In this document: one piece after another, positions 13,301 through 25,171 of the stretch | How positions within the stretch are numbered: position 1 is the first letter of the stretch | Layout of the letters: every line of letters begins with the position of its first letter | The notes under the pieces: generated by a model | What the model saw: only the letters and a program-made list of their open reading frames with translations | The model's database searches: none | What the model was told of the DNA's origin: nothing | Position numbers and translations under genes: made by a program | From: Capsaspora owczarzaki ATCC 30864 | Lineage: Eukaryota; Opisthokonta; Filasterea | Direction: 5' to 3' | NCBI RefSeq assembly: GCF_000151315.2 | Contig: NW_011887303.1 | Location: forward strand, 953,503-1,017,502 | DNA: 64,000 nucleotides

Positions 13301-16092
13301 CTGCCCCGGCCGACGGTGCCAAACCAGCCGAGGCTGCCAAAGAGTAAGACGAAGCACCTGGTGGTTGTTTGGGTTTGGTCGAAAATGTGTGCGAGCGCCA
13401 ACGTTTTTTTTTTTTTTTTGGTTGGTTTGTTTGTTTTGTTTTGTTGTGGTTTGGCGTTTTAGGGGCGGCGCGGTTCTGGTCACCAAATCCACTGGCTGGG
13501 TTCCTCAGAAGAAAGTCACCGTCAACCCCAACATTACCAATCCCGCAATGGCAGCTTCTCAAGGCCGCGTGAAGCCCCAGCGAGGGCCCCCGCCCGCATT
13601 GACGCAGCGCACTCAGTTTGGCGCTGGTCCCGCGCTGGCGCCAAGCCAACAGGCCCAGGTCGATCTGCTTCTTCAGCGAGCTGGCATGACCCCCAGCGCT
13701 GGAAATCGTGCTGCTCCAGCTGGCCGGAAGGTTGGCCCGGCGACAGCAGCGCTTTTGGGCTCAAAACTCAAACAGCCCGAGCCTGCACCGCCAGCAGCAG
13801 CAGCAGCAGCAGGCGCAGCAGTGACGCCTGATGCTACACCTGCTGCAGCGAGCGCTGCCAGCCCTGCGGCGGCTGAGGGTACTCCGGCGACTCCTGCTGC
13901 CGCGCCAGAGGCAAACGTCATGCTCACGAATGTTCCTGCGTAAGCCTTCTCTGTCATTGCTTTGTGGTGAGCGCTTTTGTTGGCTGTCCATTTTGCACTC
14001 ACCTCAACTCCATTGAATTCAATTGACACAGGCGCCCGAGCATTCCTGTGAGTCGATCTCGCCTCAAGAAAGAACCCGAGGCTGGCTCTGCCACTTCACC
14101 CGCCATCTCTTCTGGCACGTCTTCCGCCACCTCTTCTGCCGGATCCAGCCCTGCACCGGGTGTCTCTCAAACTCCAATTTACAGCGCTGCTCGACCCCCT
14201 CCAGCCACTCGCCCTGCTGGTCCACTGGTTGCTCGGTAAGTCAAGTCTGTGCCGCGAGTTCGCGCTTCCGACTCATTCTGAAGCAAAGGGTGGCAGGCTA
14301 ACCATTGTGGATTAACTTTTGCTGTCTCGTTCGCGCTTCTCCATAGACCTCCTCCGACAGCTTCTCAAAATGTGTTGGGCCGAGCTCGTGCCGCGGCAGC
14401 CGCCATGAGTGCTGCGCCCGCCCAATCTGGCGCCACGCCGCCTTCCGCTCACATCCCTTCCTCTGCCAGTCCAGCGACGAGTGCCAGTCCTGTGCCCTTC
14501 GGTCGTCCACCGTACGTGTCGCTTTTTTGTTTTGTTCTTGTTTGAATTTGCGTGGGCTTGTGTTTGTGTGGGGGGAGGTCTGCCGCGCTTTGCCTAACCA
14601 CCAGTGGTGTGACAGACCTCCGACTGGCGAGTACCGCTCGCTTGCCTCGGCTCGAGCAGGCGCAACCCCCGCTGCCGCTGCCGCTGCACCACCGCCTGCT
14701 GCTGCAACCCCTGTAGCGAAAGCGGTTGCAAACGAAGCTGCGCAATCCGACGCCAAGACCAGCGCTATCATTGCATTATTGAAGAACGACAATGTCCAAG
14801 AAACCTCATTGTATGTACTCATCTCCATCAGTTGTGTTGCGAAGCGGAATTGTCGCTGTTGTTCTGGTTTTGGTCTTACCCTGTACGTTTTTGTGCTGCT
14901 GCTGCTGCTGCTGTGTGCGTGCGTTCCTAGCTCTTCGTTGCCCCCTTCTGCAATGGATCATTCGAAGGACAACCCGGCGGGACCATCCACGAATGCTGCT
15001 GGCTCGGCTTCTCCATCCACGGCGCGCGCATCCTTGCCGACCGCGGCAGCCAGCAGCATCTACGCTTCCTCTCCGCCGACCAACCGGTCCTCTCTCTCAA
15101 ACGCGGTTCCAGGAGGGCCTTCCGTCACGTCCAGTGGCGGCATTTACGCCGCACCGAAAAAGGATGGTCCGATCTACGAAAAGCCGCGTCCCACCATCTC
15201 TGGGCCCGTGGCGGTCAGTTTGCCAGCATCTGTTGCCAGCAACACTACTGGCAGCTCCAGTCAATATGCGCCTGCTGGTAGCCGAATCGGAGGGGCTGCT
15301 GCATCGACCCCGTCGACAGCCTCTCCTGCCGTAGCGTCGATCGCGTCGACGCTCGGCGCACGCACATCATCCACCCCATCATCAATGGGAACGTCGCCTG
15401 CCGCCTCAATCGCCGCGGGACTCAAACCCGCGAATGCATCCGCTGGGCAGTACGCGGCGCCTTCATCGTCTAATGCGTCTGCTGGTCAGTACGCACCTAT
15501 CAAAAAGCCCACTTCCGTGCCTCCGCCGCGACCCAATGCAGCTCCGGCACCGGCACCTGCACCTGCACCTGCACCTGCGCCGGCACCCGCTCCCACGCCT
15601 GCCGCAGCTGCAGCGCCCGGTCGGCCAACGCCATATGCCGGAGGAGCCGCGTCGCGCTTTGGCGCTGGCGCCACCTACGCGGCTTCGAATGTCAAAGCTG
15701 GTCCGCCACCTGGCGGATTCCGTGCACCAGCTCCCCCGCCCGGAACGGTCGCTGCCGCTGCGCCTGCTGCGCCTGCGGCTGCCCCGGCTCCAGCACCTGC
15801 AGCGCAGTCTGCATATGCCGCATCACCTGCCGAGGACGCGAACGCTATTCGCGTCAAGGTGCAGCGCATGGACAACAATCAAATGTTTGCATTCAAGGTA
15901 TCGCCCTCCTGGACGTACACCAAGCTGTACGACTCCTTGAGTGGCAAAATTGCGCCGCCCGAAGGCAAGAAGATGGAGATTAGTTACAAGGATGAAGATG
16001 GCGATGTTGTCACCATCCTCGAAGACGATGATTTCCAGATGGCCATGGAGCAAACTGGAGCCAAGCTTTTGCTCTTTGTTCATCTCAAGTGA
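7148..16092 (+). CDS. SH3-DH-PH-PX-PB1 Rho guanine nucleotide exchange factor/scaffold, 2018 aa
   Basis: Twenty exons: 7148-7235, 8163-8231, 8338-9333, 9459-9669, 9807-9943, 10023-10119, 10207-10358, 10455-10548, 10624-10880, 11054-11187, 11289-11846, 11990-12133, 12227-12482, 12600-12769, 12853-13343, 13463-13939, 14032-14235, 14347-14511, 14616-14810, 14931-16092. Domains: SH3 at 10-62 (ends YFPANY); charged coiled coil about 223-306; DH about 465-655 with the CR3 signature QRICKYPLLLREILKHT; PH about 665-780; second charged stretch; PX about 1108-1220 (KFVKRKFGDFYQLH, then IPELP); Pro/Ala-rich linker with YxxP-type tyrosines (IYAAP, IYEKP, QYAAP); C-terminal PB1 about 1936-2018 with the OPCA motif YKDEDGDVVTILEDDDF. 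The DH-PH pair should activate a Rho GTPase, PX binds phosphoinositides and PB1 pairs with another PB1. Yeast splits these domains between Cdc24 (DH-PH-PB1) and Bem1 (SH3-PX-PB1). The 927-nt first intron cuts the SH3 domain. Confidence 0.9.
7366..7449. repeat. (GGCA)n microsatellite in intron 1 of the SH3-DH-PH-PX-PB1 gene
   Basis: About 20 GGCA units, with two GGCAGCCA interruptions at regular spacing. A 27-A run follows at 7522-7548. Both lie inside the 927-nt intron that splits the SH3 coding region. The apparent Arg/Gln-Ala repeats read from it are not protein. Confidence 0.9.
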
Positions 16093-16977
16093 TTCGCTGT
16101 GGCTGGCCAAGCTGTCTTTTCCACTCCATTTTCATTGCGTTCTGTGTCGTGTTGTTGTTGTACGTTTGTTTGTGGTCATTTTCAGGAATTACTTATCAAT
16201 TCATTTTTCGCGCGACATTGAAATGGAGTTTATGGTGGTTGGGTTTGGAGCAGCAAAAAGGAGCTGGAGACTGAGCTCTCAATTCAAAAACAACAACACA
16301 AAAGGGAACAAGTAACCCTTAGTGACTGACATGCTTCAAATTGTCAAGTTCAGAAAAGTGCAAATCTCAGTCCAATTCCACGCTCAGACATTGCGTTGCA
16401 TTTCGTGTGACTTTTAGTCGAGAAACCCGCCCCCCCGCTCCCGATTTATTCTTATTGCAAACCAAGCCAGATCGAGCGAGTCAAGCATCATCGCTGCTTT
16501 GGCTTGCGTCTGAGTTGGCTTGGCTTGGCTTGCATGGAGTCGAGCACGGCGATCGAGACTGGGGCGGCGACGCTCTTGCAAGCCCCAGGAGTCCCAGGAG
16601 TCCCAGGAGTCTCAGGAGGGGCAGCGGGCTGCCTCCAACAATCATCGGGATCGACTCGCTCAAGGAACGGGCCAACGGACGCGCTCAGTGCGGGAGCGGT
16701 GCCATCGCGTGGTCGGAGCAATCCGGTCATCAACTCGATCACCAATGAGGACCGCAAGTCAAGCACGAAGACAATTCATCAGCATGGTCCTCGCAATATA
16801 GGTTGGTGATTCGGAGGAGGAGGAGGAGGAGGAGGAGGGAGGAGGAAGGAGAGCTGAATCTCAAATTTTACCAAGTTGACAGATTTTGGTGAAAATCTGA
16901 GAATCTGCAACTCTGAGCGCTCATTTTTTGTTTCTGGCAACCTTTTGGTTTTAGTGCGCGACTGTCTTCTTCCGGCA
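16093..16977. other. Spacer upstream of TERT
   Basis: No supportable gene. It holds the 3' UTR of the preceding gene and the TERT promoter and 5' UTR. Visible structure: a CCCAGGAGT direct repeat near 16585-16615, and a GGA-repeat block at 16815-16850 (purine-rich, able to form triplex or G-rich structures) about 130 nt upstream of the TERT ATG. Confidence 0.55.
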
Positions 16978-19900
16978 ATGTTTGAGCGCCACTGCACGTT
17001 GCTCGAGTATCTCAACGAGCTGGTCGCTGTGCAACAGCAGGCTCAACTGAGCGCTGCAAATTCGACCACGGCGCCAAGCAGCTCTGCCTTTTCAAGCTTT
17101 CGGCGTCCACGCGCACTTCCCCAGCCGCTTCGAGCGGACGATCCTCAAGAGTACCAGCACCTGCTGACCACAACACTAGTGGCATTCTCTCCAGGTGTGC
17201 CGATTTCGCCATTCAAGCGCGGGGCCGACTTTTCGCAGTCCTGCACACAAGAAGAAGTACGCCGTCGAACATAAGCAAGCAGAAACTCGTGTGCATAGCA
17301 TGGATAACGCTGACTTTTTTTTGGCACCATCGTTGTGGTCGGGACATTCCTACTCAGCTTTTGAACCGCCTACTCGAGTTGCTCTTCCGCGAACATCAGC
17401 CCAGTCACGTCCTCGCTCCTGGCTACCGAAAGGTTGAGCAAACAAAGAAATGACTTCTGAATCGTGAAGTTGTTTGGCATACTTACTTTTTGGTGGTCTG
17501 ACATTAGATGCGAAACAATGACAAGGTTCTCGGCACGGTCAACAGCTTGTACGGCGTTGAAAACTACTTTCCAAACACCACATTAAACTACCTCAAGACA
17601 TTGCCGTGGGAGTTGTTGCTTGCTCGGTAAGCGGGCGACTGGAAGCACAAGCGGGATGATGGAGACACCGATTTCTCAAAGATTAGAGATGGTTGATTAG
17701 GATGGGCGATTCCGTCGTGCTGCATCTGCTGTTAAGTGCATCCGTGTTCGTCAGATTGAACAACGGCTGCTACATGCAAGTTTCAGGTAAGTGTCGCTCT
17801 TGTAGCTGGCCGTAGCAACCTCACATTGGTATTTCACTTCGACGGTTTTTGGTATCGCCTGAAGGTGCTCCGGCCGACGATGCAACTCCTTCACAACCTG
17901 CGCGCTCAAAGCAACCAAAGCAGAATATGATGGCGAATAAACCTGCTAGAAAGCAGCCAAAGTCCTCGTCATCCTGGCACGTCGTCCCGGTGTCCGATTC
18001 AACGGAACGCACGAGCGCACCGTCAACTTCGAACATGCCGTTTGATGTAACGGACGTTTCCGACGACAAGGCCGATCAGCCGCCTGCCAATCCGGTTGCA
18101 AGTTATGCGACTACATATTTGCCTCGATCTCGCATCTTCTACTCGCTAGTGAAGGCCACCAGATTTCCGAAATCACGTACGTTGGTGGAGAACCCGAGAA
18201 TCGAATCAATCGAATCAATCAATTTTATTTTGGTTCAAAAAGCTCACGCCTTTGTCCTTTCTTAGACTGTCTCAATAGGTTTGAACCTTCAACTAGGAGT
18301 GCCGAGCAGCTCGTCATGCGAATTTTACATCCTGCGAGCGAGCCCGCTGGAAAAGCAAACCAAACCCCAATCAAGTCAAAGCATCAGCGCGTTCCTTCTC
18401 GCCTCGCTCCTCTTGTCTCGTTTGTTGCCAAGATTCTCCATGCACATCGGCGCTTGTCGTATGGAGCCATGCTCCAGCGACTGTGTCCTGTGCCCGAGCA
18501 CGTTCAGCTGGTACGAGTCCATCAAGGGTGTAGGCTGTCCGCGGAGTCTCATCGCAGCGCAAACAACTCAAGTCTTGTCTTGCTTGCACAGATTCCAGCC
18601 AAATCAAGTCATCCATCCTCGAGTCAAGCGACGACGACGCAGAGTTCCAATCCCCGTCCCCACTATCGGGAATTAATCAACAGCTTTTCCACTTATGCTC
18701 AGGTTGGTTGCATGTGAAAATGCGCGAACGAAAAACCCTTGCAGCTCGATGCCTTGATTGATTCGAAATTGTGTTTGACTCGATTGCGCAGGTCTCGGCC
18801 TACCTCGAGGCAGTCACGAGCACCCTTCTTCCCAAAAATGCCTGGGGTTCTGCTGCGAACGAGGCCAAGTTTCGAAGCCATCTGGCATTGTTTGTGCGAC
18901 TCCGGCGCTTTGACAAGATTGCCTTGCAAACCATGCTGGATGGGATTCAAGTTTCTGCCATTCCGTGGCTCGCCCCACCGAATCAACTGGCCAAGTCCCC
19001 AGTCGGCCCATTTCATTGTTCAGGCCCTACCGATCTTGCCAAGCGGACTGGCATGCTGGCGTCTGTCATTCAGTGGTTGTTTGATGACATTTTGATCCCG
19101 CTGATACGAGTGCGAGCGCAAAGCGAGAGTCTGTCTGTTTGTTGTTTTCTTGGAATAGGCTTGTTGCACGCTGACGGCTTTCCCTTTGTGACAGATGCAC
19201 TTTTATGTGACGGAAAGCGGTCCTCATCGCAATCGCATCTTCTACTATCGCCAAGCGGTTTGGCGCAGCATTACCAAGCTCTCGATGCAACCCTTGCTCA
19301 GTTCCATGTTACAGCATGTCCCCAAAGTACGAGATATCTAGAGAGAATTGCGCTTGATTTCCTCAATCGAGCGTTATAGGCTCACCGTTCCGCTGCCCAT
19401 TCATGACAGAAAGAAGCCAAGTCCATTCTGTCCAAGCGGATGTTTGGCTTCTCCTATCTGCGACTTTTGCCAAAAGCGAAAGGTGTTCGACCAATTATCA
19501 ACATGGGGCGTAAGCCATCAGCTGCGGTACGCCATGTTGCTTGTGTGTTGACATGTCAAGGAGCCCTCTGACCAAAAGAAAAAAATCCGAAAATCAACCA
19601 GGAAGTGTCACAATACCTGATGCGCGGTCACCCGGGCAAGCCTCGGCTGTCCATTAACGTGCGTTTGCAAAACCTGTTCCATGTGCTGACATTCGAGAAG
19701 GTACATGATGTTTGCAAGTGAGCCAGAGGCGTCAGAGGATTAAGCCTTTACTCCTCATTGACTGAGTACAGAATCGGAATCCCGCTCCCCTTGGAGCGTC
19801 GCTGTTTGGAATTGACGATATTTATCCGCGACTTTTGCCTTTCGTCAACCATTGGATTGGCCAGGGTCGACAATCGTACGTTTGGTTGTTCGAGAGCATC

Positions 19901-22020
19901 TCTGTTGTTGTGTTTTGGCGCGGGAAGTCTCACGATTTTGCTGCCTACGCTCTCTGGTAGTGAAATCTACTTTGTCAGTTTGGATATTCAAAGCGCGTTC
20001 GATACTGTCAACCACGACAAGTTGCTGGCCGTCATGGACGGTGTCTTGCAAGAAGACGAGTACATGATGCGGCGATTCGTATCCGTCGTTTCTGCAGGCG
20101 ACAAACCTCGACGTCGTTACAACCGACGGGTTTGCGTTGCCGGTGAGGACACGCCTGCTGAGCAAGCGGCATAATCACGTTGAGGTGTACTCACGATTTT
20201 CCTGTGGTTTTGGAATGGTGCTTTCTGTGGCAGGCGATTTTGCACAGTTCTCCGAGTTTGCCAGTTCAGTATCGAAGGATGAAATGAAGAACGCGCTGCT
20301 GATCGATCAAGTCGTGTATCCCTTTCAAGAAAAGCAAGAGCTGCTTGACATGTTGCAGGATGTTGTTCGGAACAACATTATTCGTATCGGAAAGCGATTT
20401 TATCGTCAGCGAGCTGGAATTTCTCAGGGGTCGCTTCTCTCTACGCTTCTTTGCAGGTTGGTAGTTGACCGATCGTTTCTTGGCATGAAGGTTTTGGACT
20501 TTGGAATTTTGCGCTCACGGTCGATGGTTCAGCTACTATTACGGGCATATTGAGTCGCAGATATTGCCACCGTTGCCAGCCGACAAAGGAGTACAGTTGC
20601 ATGCATTTTGTGAAACGACTGCATCTGAGATGTGACGGAGGTCACTCACTATTTGTGTGTGGTGATGCTGCCCGACAGGTTCTTCTTCGCTTTGTAGACG
20701 ACTTTCTGCTGGTCACAACGGATTACGAATATGCAGTCAGCTTTATTACTGCCATGTACACAAGTGAGCGCTTGCTCCTCAAAGTTGCCGTTCGTCAGTT
20801 GTCAACAACAACATCTTTGCAAACAACAATGTCTTTGTTACCATCAGAGCTCAGCGAGTATGGAGCTGCCATCAACCCAGACAAGACCCTCATCAACTTT
20901 CCCTTTGCTGTTGCCGGCGTGCAATTGCCTCAAGCGGAGCGAGGTGAGAGGACCAGCGTGATTTTGTTGCAACTGGTACTTTTAGAATGCTCACCACAAG
21001 TTATGCTTTACGGCTCGTTTCGCTCGTTCGTGCTGTCACAGATCAATTTCCCTGGTGTGGATTCTTGTTGAATACAAAGACCTTGTCTATTTCCGCGGAC
21101 TACTCCCGTTATTCCGGGGTTTGTAAGTAGTGCCAATCGAAATGGAGACAAACAAACAAATGGGTTTTCGGTTTGCCGACTCACTTGTGGAACTGGCAAA
21201 AGATTTGAACGAAAGCTTGACTGTCGATGTTTCAAGACATCCCGGCCGATCTTTGCGCCATAAAATGATTCAGTAATGACGACGTACAGTTGTGGAGGAA
21301 GCAAAGCAAAAACAACAAAGCTCACCTTCTCCTACCACCGTTTATTGCCGGCCCAGGTCTCTCAAGCCCAAGTGCCACGCCATGCTGTTGGACTGCCGAC
21401 TCAACACACTGTTAGACGTGCAAGTGAACGTCTATCAAATCTTCTTGTTGAGTGCCATCAAGTTCCACTGCATTGTTCGAGAGCTTCCTGCCTCCCGCCG
21501 CGTTCAAGGCAATCCCGCCTTTTTCATTGGTATACGTCTCGCTGGAACTGCGTGCAACGTCCATGCTTAATGCAGCTTCCACTCACTTTTGGCTTTGCGC
21601 GCACTTTTAGAGCTTGTCCTCGAGTCCATCTCGTTTTTCTACTCGTTGATACAAACGAAAACCCAAGGAGTGGCGCTTCCCGTTCAGTGCTCGTTGACTC
21701 GCCGCCAAGTGATGTGGTGAGTTTGTGCACAACAGCAACTGACACGACGCCATCCAAATCGATCTGGTGGGTGTGATTGGTTGCAACCAACCTTATCTTC
21801 TTCTCCCTCTTCGCTTTTTTTGCTTTTTCTGATTTTACTCAGGATCGGCTGTCACGCGTTCATCACCATCTTGGAGAGGAAGCAGACTGATTATGCACCA
21901 TTGCTACGTGGCCTAACCAAGCTGCAGCAGAGTTTTGGAAAGGGCGTCGAGCATTCATGCGTTGCTGCGACCCATCGTTCGCGGTCTGAGATTCTTTTTG
22001 CCGTTGCAGAGTTCAACTAA
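16978..22020 (+). CDS. TERT: Telomerase reverse transcriptase, 22 exons, 1082 aa
   Basis: Exons: 16978-17256, 17358-17432, 17508-17626, 17701-17786, 17865-18176, 18266-18510, 18592-18702, 18792-19109, 19195-19326, 19410-19526, 19602-19700, 19772-19875, 19961-20142, 20234-20456, 20533-20590, 20679-20763, 20848-20943, 21042-21122, 21203-21272, 21357-21529, 21611-21716, 21843-22020. The catalytic subunit copies telomere DNA from the telomerase RNA. All TERT parts are present: TEN domain (ARMGDSVVLHLL, NNGCYMQVSG, to about residue 187); RNA-binding domain with CP motif (about 340-366) and T motif (NAWGSAANEAKFRSHL, about 425); motif 1 (FYVTESGPHRNRIFYYR); motif 2 (YLRLLPKAKGVRPIINMG); motif A (SLDIQSAFDTVN); motif B' (QRAGISQGSLLSTLLC); motif C (RFVDDFLLV); motif D; motif E (FPWCGFLLNTKTL); C-terminal extension. 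Catalytic aspartates are D674, D827 and D828. Length is close to human TERT (1132). The ATG at 16978 gives the family's usual N-terminal helix. No break seen. Confidence 0.95.
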
Positions 22021-22227
22021 CAGACAGACCGATCCTTCATAAATAAGCTATTCCTATTGTCATGGATAAAAGTCTTCGTTCTTGCCCAGATTTTCTTTTT
22101 TTGTCTCAGTCCTCGTTCTCAGAAAACAACACAACTCAGCATTGGGGACACCATCCACTGCCATCTGCATCGAACATACTCTGGCAGCATACCTTGATCA
22201 TCTCTGCAATTCTTTGCTCTTCTAATC

Positions 22228-24192
22228 ATGAGTGCGCTGCCATTGCCGCATGTGCTGCTGTATCGCGAGTTGCACGGCGGATTGCCGCTGTTGCCTGCTC
22301 CACCGCCGCGACTGAGGCAGACCGCCGCGCCGCCAGCCGCAGCGTCAGCCGTAACACAGCCGTTGAGCAGCGCAGGGTCAGAGCGGCGGCGACGGCGGCG
22401 GCAGAGTGAGCTCCTGCGGCGGCTGAGCGGGCCTGCAACTTCCCTCACGTCCAAGCGACTCCTTGCTGCGCGGCTCTTCCCGCGTCCGCTGCCGAGGTAG
22501 GATGACTTGAGCATTATTTGAAAAAACGGCATGTGAATGGATTTGCAAAGTCCGAGCCATCGAACAGCACGTAGAAGAGAAAAAGTACCCAAAGTGAGTG
22601 TTTCGGAACTGAAACAAGGTGGAAAATTTTGGCGGGAATGATTTCAGATTTGAGCAGATTTGAGTGTTGGATTGGAGTTGAGATTGCGGGGGACAATGGA
22701 AGCACAGTATTTCAGCTCACCAAGAAAGCAAGCAATAGTCGTCGATACGCCGTTGAAAAGGCCGCCACTGCGATTCGGCAAAACTCACTCACCATGCTCG
22801 GTTGTGGTCGCGAAATTTGCCTGCGGATCAAAATAGTGCCAACGTTCCACTTCGAGCAATTCACGACGCGGAAGGTCAGATTGTGCAAGGCTGCGTCCTG
22901 CTGGGCTTTTCGGGCGATGGCCGGTTTATGCTGTCGTACATGAGCGAGGTGGCGCCTGCTCGACTCCAAAGCAGCTTTTCGTTCTTTGAGAGCGTCACGC
23001 TGTTTACATACAGCTTTGTTGTAAGAGCTGTCATGCTGTAGTGTTGTTCTGTTTCAACGCGCGCACATTGACTCGAGACTTTGCCTTCGCGTTGTTTGGT
23101 GATGTTTGCCGGTCCCACCAGACTTGGCGATTTGATCCGCATCAGCCGCTCGCGTGCCATTCCAAAACCCCGCTATTTCGAGGAACAGCACACAAGACAT
23201 TACTACTGCAGGTCGCTGAATCACCATGCGGCCGAAGATATGTGATCACTGGTTTTGAGCAGGAGCACGCCGCCGACGGGCTTGCCTGTCGCAATTGCTA
23301 CATGAGCATTGTCAGCCACACTCCCGACGAGCAGCCTGGTGTTGGGCCGCAAAAGCCCGTGTACGATCGCGTCTGTGAGATTGCGCTGCCGTCCCCTCTC
23401 TCGTTTATCACGTCAGGCGTCTCGCTTGTGCTAGACGATTTGTATGTCTTCAACACGGGCGAGCAGCTCCTAGTTGTTGATTTCCGGACAGATCCACAGG
23501 CCTCTCTTGTAGGCAGCAATGGGACCGAAGCATCACGACCAGTTTCCGACCAGTTGCACGCTGCGATCGACACCACCAACTCTCCTCTTCAGCGTCTCCA
23601 GACCCCGGCCGCACTCGTGGAACAACCAAGCGAAATTCTCACACGCCGCATTTCCCTCGAAGGCATTCTTGCCAACCTGGCTGCCCACCCAAAGTTCGGG
23701 TTTGGGAGGGAGTGCCTGCGAGTGATCGACTACAACGGATATCTGATCGACGTCTGTCGCCAGTCGCGCCAAGCCATCCTACTTTTGGCCTGCGTTGCCA
23801 AGTCCACAAACCAACCGGGCCACACTCCCGTGCTCCCTCCCGGTGAGGAGCCGGTGCATGTGCTGACCTATCAGCTCATGATTCCGCTCGATGGCGAGGC
23901 CGAGCCCTCGTCCCGTCGAGGTCTGCGCCTTGCTGGTTTTGAGCGAATCAGCATGCGTCAAGCCGAGTGCACGACAGCAGCGCTTATTGCGAGAACCCTG
24001 CGTCGTGCGCAAGCGCTTATTCATCAACTGCGCGTAGTTTCGGCCGAGCCAGCGCAACAAGTCTTCTCCACCTGGACCAATCGGACGGTTCTTGCCGGCC
24101 AATCACTACCAGGACTTCGACATCCGCTCTGGCCACTCGCTGTCACCATGACTTCGCCAGCTGTCGGCGTGCGTTCGATGCCCAACGCTTGA
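22228..24192 (+). CDS. DCAF15: DCAF15-like CUL4-DDB1 substrate receptor, 3 exons, 519 aa
   Basis: Exons 22228-22496, 22837-22948, 23014-24192. DCAF15 is a substrate receptor of the CRL4 ubiquitin ligase. The call rests on colinear similarity to animal DCAF15 as I remember it. There is a basic N-terminal helix (RRRRRRQSELLRRL) ending ARLFPRPLPSANVPL, matching the PRLFRKLPPR region. It is followed by the strand pair VLLGFSGDGRFMLSYMSE (animal IFLGFSKCGRYVLSYTS), then LFCFNARTL, then SPCGRRYVITGFE. Late in the protein LRVIDYNGYLIDVC corresponds to the animal FSDYDIVILEVC segment. Exon 1 to exon 2 was chosen because it keeps the spacing of the animal protein exactly. Alternative small exons in 22551-22800 are possible but insert about 40 unmatched residues. 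The long Ser/Pro linker of the human protein is mostly missing. Confidence 0.65.
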
Positions 24193-25035
24193 TTTTGTAA
24201 ACAGCAGATACTGTGGATAACTTGTAAACATGATCTTTGGTTCGTTTTCATCGCGAGTCACCCAGTATTACAATATCTTGCGATTGTGTGTCACAGTGTT
24301 CTTGAATCGTACAGTGGTGTTGTATGTTGGCTCCTAGTCTCGAGCTTGCTTTGGCCTGGTTGCTGGCTGGGCTCGCATTGTGCGCACAATCCAGAACATC
24401 TGCCCCGAAGCCCCGGAACGTCGACCCACGCCGCAAATTCATCCATCAAACAGCAGCATTTTACACAGTGAGAATAGTGAGATGAGTGAATGTGAGTGAG
24501 ATGGAGCAATGGGGTCGGAGTTCCCCCCCCCCCAGCCAGCCAGCCTCGTGTCATCATCAAAGCAGGATGACGAGGACGACCAAACCGCTCAAGCCTCCAT
24601 CATCAAGCATCAAGCAGAATCGGATGTTCAGCTGTCTTGCTTACGAGGGCGAGAACGTGCAGGAAGACAAGGACGAGGACGAGGTACAGGACCGGGTTTG
24701 GGATGCCGGGAATGTACTCGACTGGCTGAGCGTCAACGATCGCCATACTAAGTTGGACGACTGGGATAAGATGTTTGAGAATGAAGGACTGAAGTGTCAA
24801 ACAAGTGGTCGAAAACGCAATACAGTGATCGTTGCTGTTCTTTCTTTGCAGCTCAGCTCAGTCCAATTCAGTTCTCAAACCACTTGCACTGGGAACGAGA
24901 TCACCAAGAATCACATCAGAGCATTGTAGGATTGACTGGCTGAGCTGGCTGGCTTGAGATTGGGAACAGCGCATCAAATCAAGATCCGAGAGCCGCATTC
25001 TGAGCCGATTCTGAGAATCTTGGTTGACGACAACA
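24193..25035. other. Spacer between DCAF15-like gene and RUSF1
   Basis: No recognised gene. A frame from ATG 24501 to 24929 encodes a short acidic sequence (contains NVLDWLSVNDRHTKLDDWDK), but it starts across a C10 run, has no family resemblance and may be chance. The spacer contains GACGAGGAC repeats and should hold the RUSF1 promoter. Confidence 0.45.
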
Positions 25036-25140
25036 ATGCAGCGGACGACGCCGACGATGCGCGTGCGTTCACGCTCACCTGCGAGGAGGAGGAGGAGCAG
25101 ATCAAGCACACGGACTGCTGCCGAGGCGCAAATCCCAGCG

Positions 25141-25171
<31 letters not shown>

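Noticed and set aside
16978-22020. Reverse transcriptase motifs as a retroelement
   Set aside because: The TEN domain, CP and T motifs, the VDD motif C, the telomerase-type motif E and host-like introns identify a cellular TERT gene. There is no integrase, endonuclease, capsid or terminal repeat.
22551-22800. Extra small exons in the DCAF15-like gene (22551-22593 and 22716-22800)
   Set aside because: They keep frame only with weak donors and introns of 54-56 nt, and they insert about 40 residues where animal DCAF15 has none. A single 340-nt intron fits the alignment exactly.
24501-24929. Possible small acidic protein upstream of RUSF1
   Set aside because: It crosses a C10 run, matches nothing I know and has no splice or neighbour support. 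It is left as part of the spacer.
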